Assembly: GCA_946965045.2 (NCBI GenBank)
Contig: OX337238.1
Location: forward strand, 2,790,001 to 2,854,000
From: Epithemia pelagica
Taxonomy: Eukaryota > Bacillariophyta > Bacillariophyceae > Surirellales > Surirellaceae
Reading direction: 5' to 3'
Length of the DNA: 64,000 nucleotides
The position numbers and the translations under genes are program-made. How positions within the stretch are numbered: position 1 is the stretch's first letter; every line of letters begins with the position of its first letter. Below the pieces are notes generated by a model. That model saw nothing but the letters and a program-made list of their open reading frames with translations, did no database searches and was not told the origin of the DNA. Of this stretch, positions 1 to 9,157 are shown piece by piece.

Positions 1-654
1 TCAATCTGGACTTGCTGCTGGCGTACCGTCATGCTTGTTGTTGTTGTTGTTGGAGTGTCGGTGGGAGCATCTCCTCCTCCTCTTTCGTCATGGACGATTG
101 CCAAGGATGAAGATCCAACACATGGATCCAGGCCGGGTGGTTGGCAATTCTCCTGCTGCTGATGGAGTACAAACGAGTTGTTGCTGTCGGTGGATTCCGT
201 TCCAGAACAAGTAGTGTCTACATGCCACAAAGAACAAGAGGAAGAAGAACCACAAGAAGAATCCTCCTCATACTGCTCCACCCCTGGCGGTGGTGTTCTG
301 GTTGCGTCAGTGTTCGGATCTGGATCCTCTGGCTGCTCTTGTTGTGGTGGTGATTGTTGTTGTTCTTGTTGTGAACTGGAAGAGGAGGAGCAGGACCACC
401 ACCGCCCATGACACACATTGCAAAAAACACCACCAGCGTTCTCACCCAAAGAGCCGTGTGGAAGGAAAGCTTGCCGACGACGTCGTCGTCTCGAGTGTTT
501 GTTGTTGGGAGTGATGCTGTGGCTGCTGCTCCTCCAAATCAATTGGACACGTCGTCGACGAGGGCGAGGACGAATGGCAGATGATTGGTAACGACCACCA
601 CGACAACAACTCCGACAACACTGATCCTTGCCATTGGTTGTTTCGTGATAATGT

Positions 655-707
<53 letters not shown>

Positions 708-819
708 CGAGCATGACGACACTGTGGGTCCAGGCCTGCCACAAGTTGTAAAAGGCGACATCCTCATCCTGATTGGGCTCCACCACTGCCTCGGCAGAAC
801 CCTGCGAGGTGCATGTCAT
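1..819 (-). pseudogene. 5' part of Q/N-rich protein gene, copy A (runs off window edge)
   Basis: This is a second copy of the N-terminal part of the gene at 30437-33381, on the same strand; nucleotide similarity is obvious along its whole length. The start codon is at 819-817, matching the other copy's start at 33381. A long glutamine run follows, encoded by the TGT array at 655-707. Just after the run the two copies differ by an 11-nt indel, so they read different frames downstream, and copy A meets a stop at 442. The rest of the gene lies outside the window. The open frame also extends upstream to 936, but that part lies inside the hAT end and is fortuitous. The hAT transposon landed about 55 bp upstream of this start codon. 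Function is unknown, and a decayed or diverging duplicate is likely. Confidence 0.6.
655..707. repeat. (TGT)n trinucleotide microsatellite
   Basis: An uninterrupted array of about 17 TGT/ACA units. On the minus strand it encodes a polyglutamine run in copy A. The equivalent array in copy B near 33252-33270 is much shorter, so the locus is length-variable between paralogues. Confidence 0.9.
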
Positions 820-882
820 GGTAGATTCAACACATACACCAACAGAGAAATGATGAGGATGCGCGTGTTGGGTGGAAGGAAC

Positions 883-900
883 CAGGGTGTGGAAGTTGAA
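883..900 (+). repeat. hAT left terminal inverted repeat
   Basis: Starts CAGGGTGTGGAAGTTGAA. It is preceded directly by the 8-bp target duplication at 875-882 and pairs with 7791-7808. Confidence 0.95.
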
Positions 901-938
901 CTTGGCCATTTTCCAATTTCCAAATATTTTTACCAAAA

Positions 939-1081
939 AAGTTGCATTTTCACCATTTTTAGTTCATTTCCCCCCCTTTTTTTACCAACTTCGTGTCTAT
1001 AATTCATTCGCAACGAATATTTCTATGACTTTTCGTCGATAAATTGCAACTTTACATTCAGCATAATTTCCCTAAGTTGCA
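939..1081. repeat. hAT left subterminal motif cluster
   Basis: AAGTTGCA occurs at 939-946 and 1074-1081, and its complement TGCAACTT at 1045-1052. Short repeated motifs near hAT ends are typical transposase binding sites in this superfamily. Binding here is inference. Confidence 0.55.
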
Positions 1082-1456
1082 TTCAATTTCCTCGCAATTC
1101 TCCTCTGACTTACTATCAAAAGTCTATTCTCATAGTCATCGGTTCCAACTTTTCTGTACAAATCTATTTCCAATTTTCTTTGTTCTCTCCTACCAGCCTA
1201 CAATATACTCCAGTCAATTACTTCCTAACACACACTAAGATCACTTCTTTCGTTCCACATGTTGCTTGATATTCCTCTCGCCTCTCGACATGTTTCGCCA
1301 CTCATCACTCATTCAAGACATGAATGAAGTGACCAGTGACCAGTGACCATCAGTTGCCAGTTTCCAGTCTGTATAGAAAAGAGGTGCTTCCCACTCCCAA
1401 CTCACCAACTGTTTTGCATATTCGAGACTCCAGAGACCTTCTCACTTCTCACCCAC

Positions 1457-4400
1457 ATGTCTCAGGGTCTCTTGGGGCTTGTCATAACGAGTATCAATAA
1501 TTCACCGGCTGTTTCAACTCTTTCTCCTCCAACCATTGCAATGTCCCCGCCCCCTACCAACACAAGAGGACAATCTCGCCGAGCTTCTGTTTCATCTTTG
1601 GAATCATCAGTTCCCAACAACCGTGCAACTAACAACAACACCAATCCATCAGACAACGTGAATCTCAATATGAACAACGAAAACAACGACAACGATAACG
1701 AAGACGATGAATCTGTTTCTCCCGAACGAAGAGAAGAAATAAAACTTGAAAAGTCGTTCATTTCGTTCCAATCTATTGCAAGATCAAAACAATTTCGTAA
1801 TTTCTACAGATCTTTTTGGGGCACGGTTCGATACATTGACTACAAGAAGCTGTCGACACACAAAGGCAAGATTTCCGAGGACAGTCTTTTGAGAATGGAG
1901 GGTCTCCTTCGCTGTTTTGACATGTTAGAACAGGCCTCCGAAGATGACATACGTGAAAACGACACTTATAAGTCCATTAACAAGAGGATGGTTGTCTGCC
2001 CTCTATGTTTTGAGAACCCCAATAAATCCCTTGACGAGTGTCTTCTTGGCCTGGGTGATGGCATTTCCTCCAACATCAAGCAACACCACGATGCTAAACA
2101 CCCTCACATCAGCGCAAGTTTGAAAGATGATGATACCAATAATGATCCTACACAATCAACGATGAAGCAATACTCTGGAACAATGGTATCTCGCTCGGAT
2201 GCCAAGTCCTTACTTCACCAAGCCATATACAGGTTTGTGAACGACAACGGATTCCCTGCTCGAACTGTGGAGAAAGACTCTTTCCGAGAACTACTGCAAT
2301 GTGCAATAGCCAATGCCCCAAAACTTTCTCCCAAGGACTGTGAAATCAGCAACAAGGCAATAACAAAAATGCGGTTGCTATCATACAATGAGTTTGTCGC
2401 AACAGTGACCATGTTGGGAAATAAGGTTAGAGCCGCATATGCCTTGTTATGCGGAAAGCCCATTGCCTTTGCCACCATATGTCACGACATATGGCAAGGC
2501 AACAACAAGGATATTTTGGGGATAACCCTGGTCTTCACTGATCCAAGAAACGGTGAAAACTATAAAATCCCCATTGGTCTTGCTAATGTCAAAGGGCATA
2601 CTGCTGTCCAGGTTGCGGAACATACGGCTAAAATCCTGAAGAATGTTTCGTTCACACAGACTGACTTGTGCAGTTCTGTGAACGACAACACTAATTCCGC
2701 CGTCCTTGCTGGCAAATACATTATTGGAAACAACAGTGGTGGAAAGTGCGACATGCACAGAGCGGAATTGATACTCAAACACACCACCGGTCTAGCAGTA
2801 CGCAAGAGGCATGGGGAAGTAATCGACAGCAATCCTTCCTTTATGAAGATATATCAAATCTTTTTCAAGTTCTCATCCTGGCTTATGAGTTCCCGGTCCC
2901 CCAAGCGATTCCAGCGTCTTAAAGAATATGCTCAAAAGAATCACCGACACATAATCAAGATCCAAATGCCTAATACAACCAGAGTAACAGGATGCATCAT
3001 TATGACGCATGACCTCTTTCGGGACAAGCATACCATGGATGCATACAAAAACCAACAGAGTTTTGAGACAAACAAAGACAAGGACTTTGTCTCAAAGTAC
3101 CCTAAAGAGAGTGAATGGCAAGCCCTTGCAGAGTTTGAAGGTGTTCTATTACCGTTGAAGAAATGTGCCATGTCACTGCAAGTGGATGATCCTTCTGCCT
3201 CGGCAGGATCCTTGTTGGAAATTTACAACAGCAAGTTTTGTGTTGAAATCATGAAAGAAAAGGGCATACCGGTTCTGGTACTGGACAGAGATGCTCCAGG
3301 AGTGACACCCTGGGATGCATCGGAAACAATCCACTCATTGCAATCGAAGCGGACCATGTTGCCCTATAATGACGCACTCGAATCAACAAAGAAACTGATT
3401 GATAGGATTTTGATCGAATACAAGACCTACATGATGGAAGGGGATGATGTTCATGCAGAACATGCCATGCTTGGTCACCCGTTTCTGTGCTATCTTGGAC
3501 CATCTATAATGAAGGAGGACATAGAAGTTTATGACGACAACGACATCAAAAGGATTCGTCGCCAGTTTGTCATGGATGTGGTACAAAAATTTACATCTCC
3601 AACATCGTCAACATCCTCTGTCTCTGGAAGCACTCAAGAAACACCTCATGTGGAGGACAACGCCAGTACTGATGATTTAAGAGACGCAAGTCAAGCGCAA
3701 CCAACAAACAGTGTTGCTAACGTGATGGATGCATTCAACATTTTCAAAGCACACCGAAGGACTAGAGAAAGAGAACATGCCACACTAACTTCTATGACTG
3801 GCCAAGCAGCGGGGAATGGACGAGATCAGACAGAAAGAGCAAAATTCTACAAGCAATGTGACAATGAATTCGGTGCCTATCTTAATTTTTGTGAGACTGT
3901 AGTTTCGCACTCATGGGCAGACCTTATCCAACAATTTCCAACACCCCTGTATGATGCTCGTTCCCAGACATGGACAGATGAGGAGCAAGATGAGTTTCTC
4001 ACCGCCTGTGCCAAGGAAGAGTTCCATGACGTGGCGCAATACTTCAATGTGATGCAGTGGTGGATGGCCAATCGCACACAGTTTCCCAAGATTTTTCCTA
4101 GTGCAATCATATGGATTTCGAAACCAGCAACGAATGCGTATCAAGAGAGAGTTTTTTCTACCAGCTCTTGGTTCGACAGGAATCCACTAATGAATCGACA
4201 AGGCAACAAGGTTTTTGAATTGAGAACCATCGAGAGTCTAAGTCGTCCAATCCGGAAAACAATAAGCGAAAGAGAAAAGGACATGTCTAACAACAAAGTG
4301 AAACCAGAGTTACGCAAAACCACTTCCAAAGCCAAACCAAAAGGTCGTAGAGCTGCTGCTGCTGCTGCTGCTGCTGTGACAGGAGTGGAGGATGGTTCTA

Positions 4401-5305
4401 CACATGAAGGTGCTATCGAAGTAATGGATACTGCCCGTGAAATAGTGGAAGTGAGTGATTCATCAACACAAGGTGAGCTAGGACGGCTCGAGAAGATTTT
4501 AGACGGAACAACGGACCTACAAGGATTTGTCGTTCAAGGAAGTGCTTTAGAGAATGGAGTGTCCGGGCAAACGTACAAATTCAAGAAACTGGGCGATAAC
4601 AACGAGGAAAAGGTAGAAGAATGGGATGATGTGGAACTGATTGACTTGGTACAGGATAAAACTGATAGGGAACAGATGGAAGCATTGAACAGAAAGATTG
4701 AAGGAGAGAAAGATAATGAGGATTCGGACGAGAGAATGGTCGAAGTTGTGGAAGAACGGAAAACGGAACTTCAGAAACTTCAAGCACTGCAGCAAAGTCT
4801 CCGACTTTGTGCCACTGGAGAGCAATCAGTCACAGGTGAGCAGAGTTTGGCAAACGCAAGTAAGGTTACGGAAAGTTCTTCGTTCCATTCGCAATCAGCA
4901 TCAGTTTCCAAAAAGGTACAGACCAGTTCCCAAAAGCGAAAGGGAAGTACAAGTAAAACCAAAAGAACCGGCCTTTCTTCACAGAAGAAACGTAAAATGA
5001 AACAGCAATCGTTGGCTTTGCGGTTTGGAGCAAAGAAGGCGCCCCCTGAACAGGTAATGGCAGAACACACTGCAACAGGCAAAACACCTCCACAAACTTC
5101 AACCACAGAAGCAAGGCGGTCTATTGACACTGGGGCATCGACTGCTCCAGTTCCAGCTTCAGCTCCAGCCGCAACGACAGCTCCAACGGCAATATCCCAG
5201 TCAGTCCAGTCAGTCGGGCAATCCACTCCAGCTCGTACTGATCAAAACGGTAATGGTGATGTAGTCGACTCACCACGTCGATCACCTCGATTGAACAAGG
5301 ATTGA
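1457..5305 (+). CDS. hAT transposase with N-terminal zinc finger and long disordered tail
   Basis: It should catalyse excision and insertion of the surrounding element. The open frame extends up to 1343, but that first codon is GTG. The first ATG is at 1457 (1282 aa), and a second in-frame ATG at 1541 is also plausible. Counting from 1457, a BED-like zinc finger has C181, C184 and histidines 210/211 and 215. The hAT catalytic core shows D344 (in HDIWQ), D410 (in VNDNTNSAV), the CDMH pair C431/H434, and E896 inside ATNAYQERVFS, the hallmark C-terminal dimerisation motif. Residues from about 930 on are low complexity, with an alanine run near 4352-4375, basic patches and a final SPRRSPR. All three catalytic acids are present and there is no internal stop. 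The typical hAT transposase is 600-900 aa, so this one is long because of its extensions. It faces the glycosylase gene tail to tail across 151 bp. Confidence 0.93.
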   Translation: MSQGLLGLVITSINNSPAVSTLSPPTIAMSPPPTNTRGQSRRASVSSLESSVPNNRATNNNTNPSDNVNLNMNNENNDNDNEDDESVSPERREEIKLEKSFISFQSIARSKQFRNFYRSFWGTVRYIDYKKLSTHKGKISEDSLLRMEGLLRCFDMLEQASEDDIRENDTYKSINKRMVVCPLCFENPNKSLDECLLGLGDGISSNIKQHHDAKHPHISASLKDDDTNNDPTQSTMKQYSGTMVSRSDAKSLLHQAIYRFVNDNGFPARTVEKDSFRELLQCAIANAPKLSPKDCEISNKAITKMRLLSYNEFVATVTMLGNKVRAAYALLCGKPIAFATICHDIWQGNNKDILGITLVFTDPRNGENYKIPIGLANVKGHTAVQVAEHTAKILKNVSFTQTDLCSSVNDNTNSAVLAGKYIIGNNSGGKCDMHRAELILKHTTGLAVRKRHGEVIDSNPSFMKIYQIFFKFSSWLMSSRSPKRFQRLKEYAQKNHRHIIKIQMPNTTRVTGCIIMTHDLFRDKHTMDAYKNQQSFETNKDKDFVSKYPKESEWQALAEFEGVLLPLKKCAMSLQVDDPSASAGSLLEIYNSKFCVEIMKEKGIPVLVLDRDAPGVTPWDASETIHSLQSKRTMLPYNDALESTKKLIDRILIEYKTYMMEGDDVHAEHAMLGHPFLCYLGPSIMKEDIEVYDDNDIKRIRRQFVMDVVQKFTSPTSSTSSVSGSTQETPHVEDNASTDDLRDASQAQPTNSVANVMDAFNIFKAHRRTREREHATLTSMTGQAAGNGRDQTERAKFYKQCDNEFGAYLNFCETVVSHSWADLIQQFPTPLYDARSQTWTDEEQDEFLTACAKEEFHDVAQYFNVMQWWMANRTQFPKIFPSAIIWISKPATNAYQERVFSTSSWFDRNPLMNRQGNKVFELRTIESLSRPIRKTISEREKDMSNNKVKPELRKTTSKAKPKGRRAAAAAAAAVTGVEDGSTHEGAIEVMDTAREIVEVSDSSTQGELGRLEKILDGTTDLQGFVVQGSALENGVSGQTYKFKKLGDNNEEKVEEWDDVELIDLVQDKTDREQMEALNRKIEGEKDNEDSDERMVEVVEERKTELQKLQALQQSLRLCATGEQSVTGEQSLANASKVTESSSFHSQSASVSKKVQTSSQKRKGSTSKTKRTGLSSQKKRKMKQQSLALRFGAKKAPPEQVMAEHTATGKTPPQTSTTEARRSIDTGASTAPVPASAPAATTAPTAISQSVQSVGQSTPARTDQNGNGDVVDSPRRSPRLNKD

Positions 5306-5456
5306 AGACCGAATGTATAATGACAGAGTACACGAGAAGCATCAACTGAAAAAACAGAAAACAAGAAACAGAAATCGAAGAATATCGAATACTAACCATT
5401 TAGGACAGACGTAGTCGCAAGTAAGAAAAACAATATTAGTAGGAAACTTTTTATCG

Positions 5457-7274
5457 TCACTTCCCATAGCCTCGTATGATAGTGACGACTTGATTATGCA
5501 TGTAGGTCATTTGCTTCTGTGTAACATCGGTGTTGTATATTGTTGAGTCAACGTCGTTCCCATCAAAGTTGGATGAATACTCTGACAGAATCCTGCAACT
5601 CTCTAATTTCAATGCAGGCACATTGAAAATTTGCCCAATGGCACCGAAAAGAGGATTAATCTCGCCCCATACTTCGTTGACTAACCAAGATTCCAAGAAT
5701 AGGGAACAGAGCATTCCATCGTTACAGGATTTGGGGATCCAGCCAAGTAATTGGCAGCATCTGATGACATGCACATCGGATGGGATTGCTTCAACCCGTC
5801 CAAAAGAGTACGCGAGGGTGATTGCGGCCGTTTTATATCCTACTCCAGGGAGAGTAAGAAGTTCTTGCAAGGAAATGTTAGATGGTATGCGACCATCGTG
5901 TCGTTGAATGAAATAGTCTGCCGCGTTTACGATGCGTTCTGCACATTGATAAAACCGGCCACTCTCTGAGAACAGACTTGAGAACGCGTTCATTCCAAAC
6001 ATTTTGGCAACTTCCACGGTTGCTGGAGCAGATATAACCCCTGACTGGAATAATCTAGGTACCACCGTTGATAAGATTTGATCAGAGGTGTTAGAACTCA
6101 TGAGAATAACCACCAAACACATGAAACCTCGATCAAACTCATACTCATATTCCATATCAATGGCGTCGTCGATCCAAGACTCCCATGTATCTCTCGGTGC
6201 ATGGAGACCTTTTGATTGGAAGTATGAGTGCAATTTGCGCAAATTGTTTATAAAACAATGTCTCGCTTTGATTGTCTGTGGTGTTGGTTTTCGGAATTTG
6301 GCTGGCAATGATGGCAGTGAGAATTCTTTGGTGATAGCTGGGGTGCCAGGCATGTGACGAGATTGATTGTCATATTCGATTGCGACTCTTGCTTTGGAGG
6401 CATCTAGAAGGGCTTGAGAGAATATACTCTTGTCTTGTCGCGTAAGAATATTGCTTGGGCTGCGAAAAGAATTGGGCTTGGGTGAATGGGGTTTTGGTGG
6501 AGGAGACGAAGGAAGGTCATGGCTAATTCCTGTCGGTGATTCAGTTCTGTTCTGTCGTGTCTGTTGTTCAGGGGAAGTAGTAATGGTGTCTTCTAACACT
6601 TGGTCAGCCTCGTTGTCGTGTGGTCTAATCAAACTTGGGAGAAACGTTTCTAAGGCCACGATGATGGGAGATAAAGAAGTAGGGTAAAATTGTGATGAAA
6701 CCACCTTGTCATCAACATCCGCAACAGCGACCCTGCCATTATGACGAGACATCCAAAGGAGAAAACAGTCACGGACAGGCAATGATGGATTGGTGTTGAA
6801 ACATGAAGTTATGGATGATAAGTCGGCATTGTTGTGTATCTTGAATGTAGGAAGGCATTGCCCGTGTAGAATCAGAATCGGAGTGTCATTATGCTGTGAT
6901 TCCATCTTGTATGTAATAGAGGGAGCATCTGATCCGGATTGAATATCTTGGTTGGGATATAACCCGCAGTGTACCAGCTTGCAAAGGACATTTATCGCGT
7001 CCGAAAAAACCATTTGGTACGGCAGACAACATGGATGGCTGCAGTGAGTAACCAAATCATTGTTGTAGTAGTATATCTCTCCATTGTTTTGACTCAGCCA
7101 CAGAAGAACGTGATCTTTAATACTTCTCAATGTTGAATGAAACGAGTCTGTCAGAAAGTATCTTTCGTTTTCCAGTATGAACTCAATGAAAGATGATGGA
7201 GATTGGTGAAGCGTGATAATGGGTGTACAGGAAGATTCCATTAGTAATATAGAACAGTCGTCGGGACTATTCAT
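5457..7274 (-). CDS. Transposon-borne HhH-GPD DNA glycosylase (endonuclease III-like)
   Basis: The 605-aa protein has an HhH-GPD base-excision glycosylase domain at about residues 380-560. The start is ATG at 7274. The hairpin-helix-hairpin reads LPGVGYKTA at 475-483. The catalytic lysine expected in bifunctional glycosylases/AP lyases is K481, and the catalytic aspartate is D500 in IPSDVHV. The segment LVVILMSSNTSDQ (387-399) matches the first conserved helix of endonuclease III. The four-cysteine iron-sulphur motif that normally follows the domain is absent; one cysteine remains, at 560. The N-terminal half has two copies of an unrecognised module of about 65 residues (36-100 and 154-215), then a proline/serine-rich linker. 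The gene lies wholly inside the hAT element, convergent with the transposase. Substrate is unknown; oxidised bases or 5-methylcytosine are options, the latter by analogy with plant DEMETER/ROS1. Domain identity is strong, the role is inference. Confidence 0.88.
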   Translation of the reverse strand: MNSPDDCSILLMESSCTPIITLHQSPSSFIEFILENERYFLTDSFHSTLRSIKDHVLLWLSQNNGEIYYYNNDLVTHCSHPCCLPYQMVFSDAINVLCKLVHCGLYPNQDIQSGSDAPSITYKMESQHNDTPILILHGQCLPTFKIHNNADLSSITSCFNTNPSLPVRDCFLLWMSRHNGRVAVADVDDKVVSSQFYPTSLSPIIVALETFLPSLIRPHDNEADQVLEDTITTSPEQQTRQNRTESPTGISHDLPSSPPPKPHSPKPNSFRSPSNILTRQDKSIFSQALLDASKARVAIEYDNQSRHMPGTPAITKEFSLPSLPAKFRKPTPQTIKARHCFINNLRKLHSYFQSKGLHAPRDTWESWIDDAIDMEYEYEFDRGFMCLVVILMSSNTSDQILSTVVPRLFQSGVISAPATVEVAKMFGMNAFSSLFSESGRFYQCAERIVNAADYFIQRHDGRIPSNISLQELLTLPGVGYKTAAITLAYSFGRVEAIPSDVHVIRCCQLLGWIPKSCNDGMLCSLFLESWLVNEVWGEINPLFGAIGQIFNVPALKLESCRILSEYSSNFDGNDVDSTIYNTDVTQKQMTYMHNQVVTIIRGYGK

Positions 7275-7437
7275 GTTCTAACCAATTGGGGTTGGAGGTA
7301 ATACGAGGGAGGTGCAGCAGTGTTGGTTGTTCTTGCTTTCAAATACTTGGATGTAAGGAAAGGGACGAGGGACATGCACAGCAGTAGGAGGCGCGCAATG
7401 GGTGAAATGCATGTTTTTTGCTGGTAGTTAGGCCTTA

Positions 7438-7717
7438 AAGTTGCAACTTAATTCGTGTCAAGTTGGAAATGAGGCAGTCAGTGTTAATTCGTAGTTAATT
7501 TGTTAGTATTACAATGCATAAGAAATTAAGTTGGAAATATAGTGGAACCAATTAACCAAAATAAGTTCATTCGCATGGAATATATGTCAGGGGTAGATAA
7601 GTTGAAGTTAATTTGGAAGCCTATTATTACATGCGTTAAATTTGAATTCTATTTGTTGATATTAAGATATACAATTATGACGAGTAAGTCTAATCACAGT
7701 TATTGAGAATGCAACTT
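7438..7717. repeat. hAT right subterminal motif cluster
   Basis: A palindromic AAGTTGCAACTT lies at 7438-7449 and TGCAACTT at 7710-7717, matching the motifs near the left end. The surrounding AT-rich 500 bp between the glycosylase start and the right end contains no gene. Confidence 0.5.
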
Positions 7718-7790
7718 AAAGAAGGTATTTAATTTATGGTATTATTTGAAATAGACTTATTGGATATAAATTAGTTCCAAAAAATACGGT

Positions 7791-7808
7791 TTTAACTTCC
7801 ACACCCTG
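7791..7808 (-). repeat. hAT right terminal inverted repeat
   Basis: The complement reads CAGGGTGTGGAAGTTAAA, matching the left end at 17 of 18 positions. It is followed directly by the second GAAGGAAC at 7809-7816. Confidence 0.95.
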
Positions 7809-7816
7809 GAAGGAAC

Positions 7817-9157
7817 CCTTGCCTTTGTACAGTCGCCATGACAGTAGTACACTCCCTCTTATACAGGTTCTCGTCTATGGATCGGTCCATCTCGATCCCA
7901 TCTCATCATCATCGGTTGGCATCCGAGTCCCGAGTCCCAGAAGTACTTTCGCGACCATACTTTGTAGCACCTAATACCTATCCATCCGATCCCGTCTCAA
8001 ATCCCCATCGCGCGCGCATCTCATCAAGATGTCCTGGTTGGCAGAATCACCATGACGAACTATACAACGACAAGGACAAAACGACGGCCAACACACATTC
8101 GCACGGTTCTTTCAAGAATGATGATGATGATGATGATCGAGTGACGGTGTCATTCTTCCAGACACACTCACTCGGTGCATCCTTCACAGTGTACTAGAAC
8201 GACCGATGATGAGGCTATAATGATTGATATCGAGACCAAACAATAGAAAGAAGAAGACTCTTGATTGAAGCGTTTAATGCTTAATTGTGATGGTCTTCAT
8301 CATCATCATCACACCGAAAGAGAACAAAAAAGTCTCTCACTTTTTCTCCGACCCTATAGAGTGCAATCCAATGTGGAAGAAGAAGAAAACAACAGAGGAC
8401 CCAGCAATCGGCCTGAGAAAGATCATTGGTGAAAACGTACGAGATGCTTTGTTGTGATGGTCTTCAAGATTGGAGAAAGAGTCCTGGTCCCTTTATTATG
8501 GGTATTTGCCCTGTGGTATTTGCGCCGGTTGCATTTATTAGTGTTCTTGTCGCTTCCCTACGTACGGTGGGTGATTTTCCTATCGTGGGTGCCAATTTCA
8601 AGTGATCTCGATAGAATGGCTTCTAGCATTTGTTGCATCTTCGAGTTTGCCAGTGTGGGACAACCATGCGTGGATTTGGTCCGCTTCGTTGTGCATGGAC
8701 GATGAGCTAGCGCTTGACTGCGATGCTGATGCATTGTGCAAAACAGCCCGGAAAAATCTGAAAAGGGCCTCCAGACTGCAACGGGCAAGCACTGCTACCG
8801 ATGTACAGTGGCAAAGGGGTTCCAAGGAAGTGGAATCTCTGGATTTGTGCGGGGGTGGCTTTTTAGTGGATGGTTTTAGAGCCGTTCATCTGTCCAAGGT
8901 CATCCATCCGATGAATAAAAGAAGGATGGTTTTGGACCCGTTCATCTGTCCAATGCCATCCATCCGAGGATACCATGATTGAAATCGCCACCGTGGAGAT
9001 GCGTCCGTCGTTGCTGCCGTCTTTCGTTCCGGTTTTGGTGTAAAAGGTCCAAAATATTCAGTCCATATCGTTCGGAGTCCATTTTCGTATTTTTTCGAGG
9101 AGAAAGACGAAGCTCTAAGGTCCATTTCTTGGTGTTGTCATAAAATCTCAAAGTACC
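7817..9157. other. Intergenic region of module 1, upstream of K1
   Basis: No convincing gene. The stretch is recognisably repeated upstream of other kelch copies, for example 48360-49657, 51350-53065 and 55950-57378. It holds a short GAT array near 8117-8138 and the hairpin repeats at 8868-8965. It is the region in which other modules carry large insertions: the CACTA-like element, the 1.9-kb element and copia E1 in module 3. Confidence 0.7.
8868..8965. repeat. Two 42-bp hairpin repeats upstream of K1
   Basis: Two copies (8868-8909 and 8924-8965) of a 42-bp unit that starts GGATGG and ends CCATCC. In the consensus, inner arms TTGGAC and GTCCAA flank a 10-nt loop; the first copy here is diverged in the left arm. 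The last copy ends 193 bp before the K1 start. Related units precede every other kelch copy. Confidence 0.8.

Larger units (their letters stand above)
883..7808 (+). mobile_element. hAT-superfamily DNA transposon carrying a DNA glycosylase gene
   Basis: The ends are inverted repeats beginning CAGGGTGTGGAAGTT (883-900 and 7791-7808, 17 of 18 bp matching). They are flanked by a perfect 8-bp target duplication GAAGGAAC (875-882 and 7809-7816), the length expected for hAT elements. The paralogous empty site is visible at 33427-33434, where the same flanks continue without interruption. The element is 6926 bp. It carries two convergent genes, a hAT transposase (plus strand) and an HhH-GPD glycosylase protein (minus strand). 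Five copies of an AAGTTGCA motif lie in its subterminal regions. Nothing in either gene looks broken, so it may be autonomous. Confidence 0.95.

Noticed and set aside
5095-5165. Possible PCNA-interacting (PIP) motif QQSLALRF in the hAT transposase tail (near 5000-5030)
   Set aside because: The aromatic pair is incomplete and the region is low complexity, so it is too weak to claim.
4780-5226. 148-aa minus-strand frame
   Set aside because: A shadow of the transposase's low-complexity tail.
8602-8982. 126-aa open frame upstream of K1
   Set aside because: The paralogous upstream regions break this frame by indels, and it runs through the hairpin repeats.
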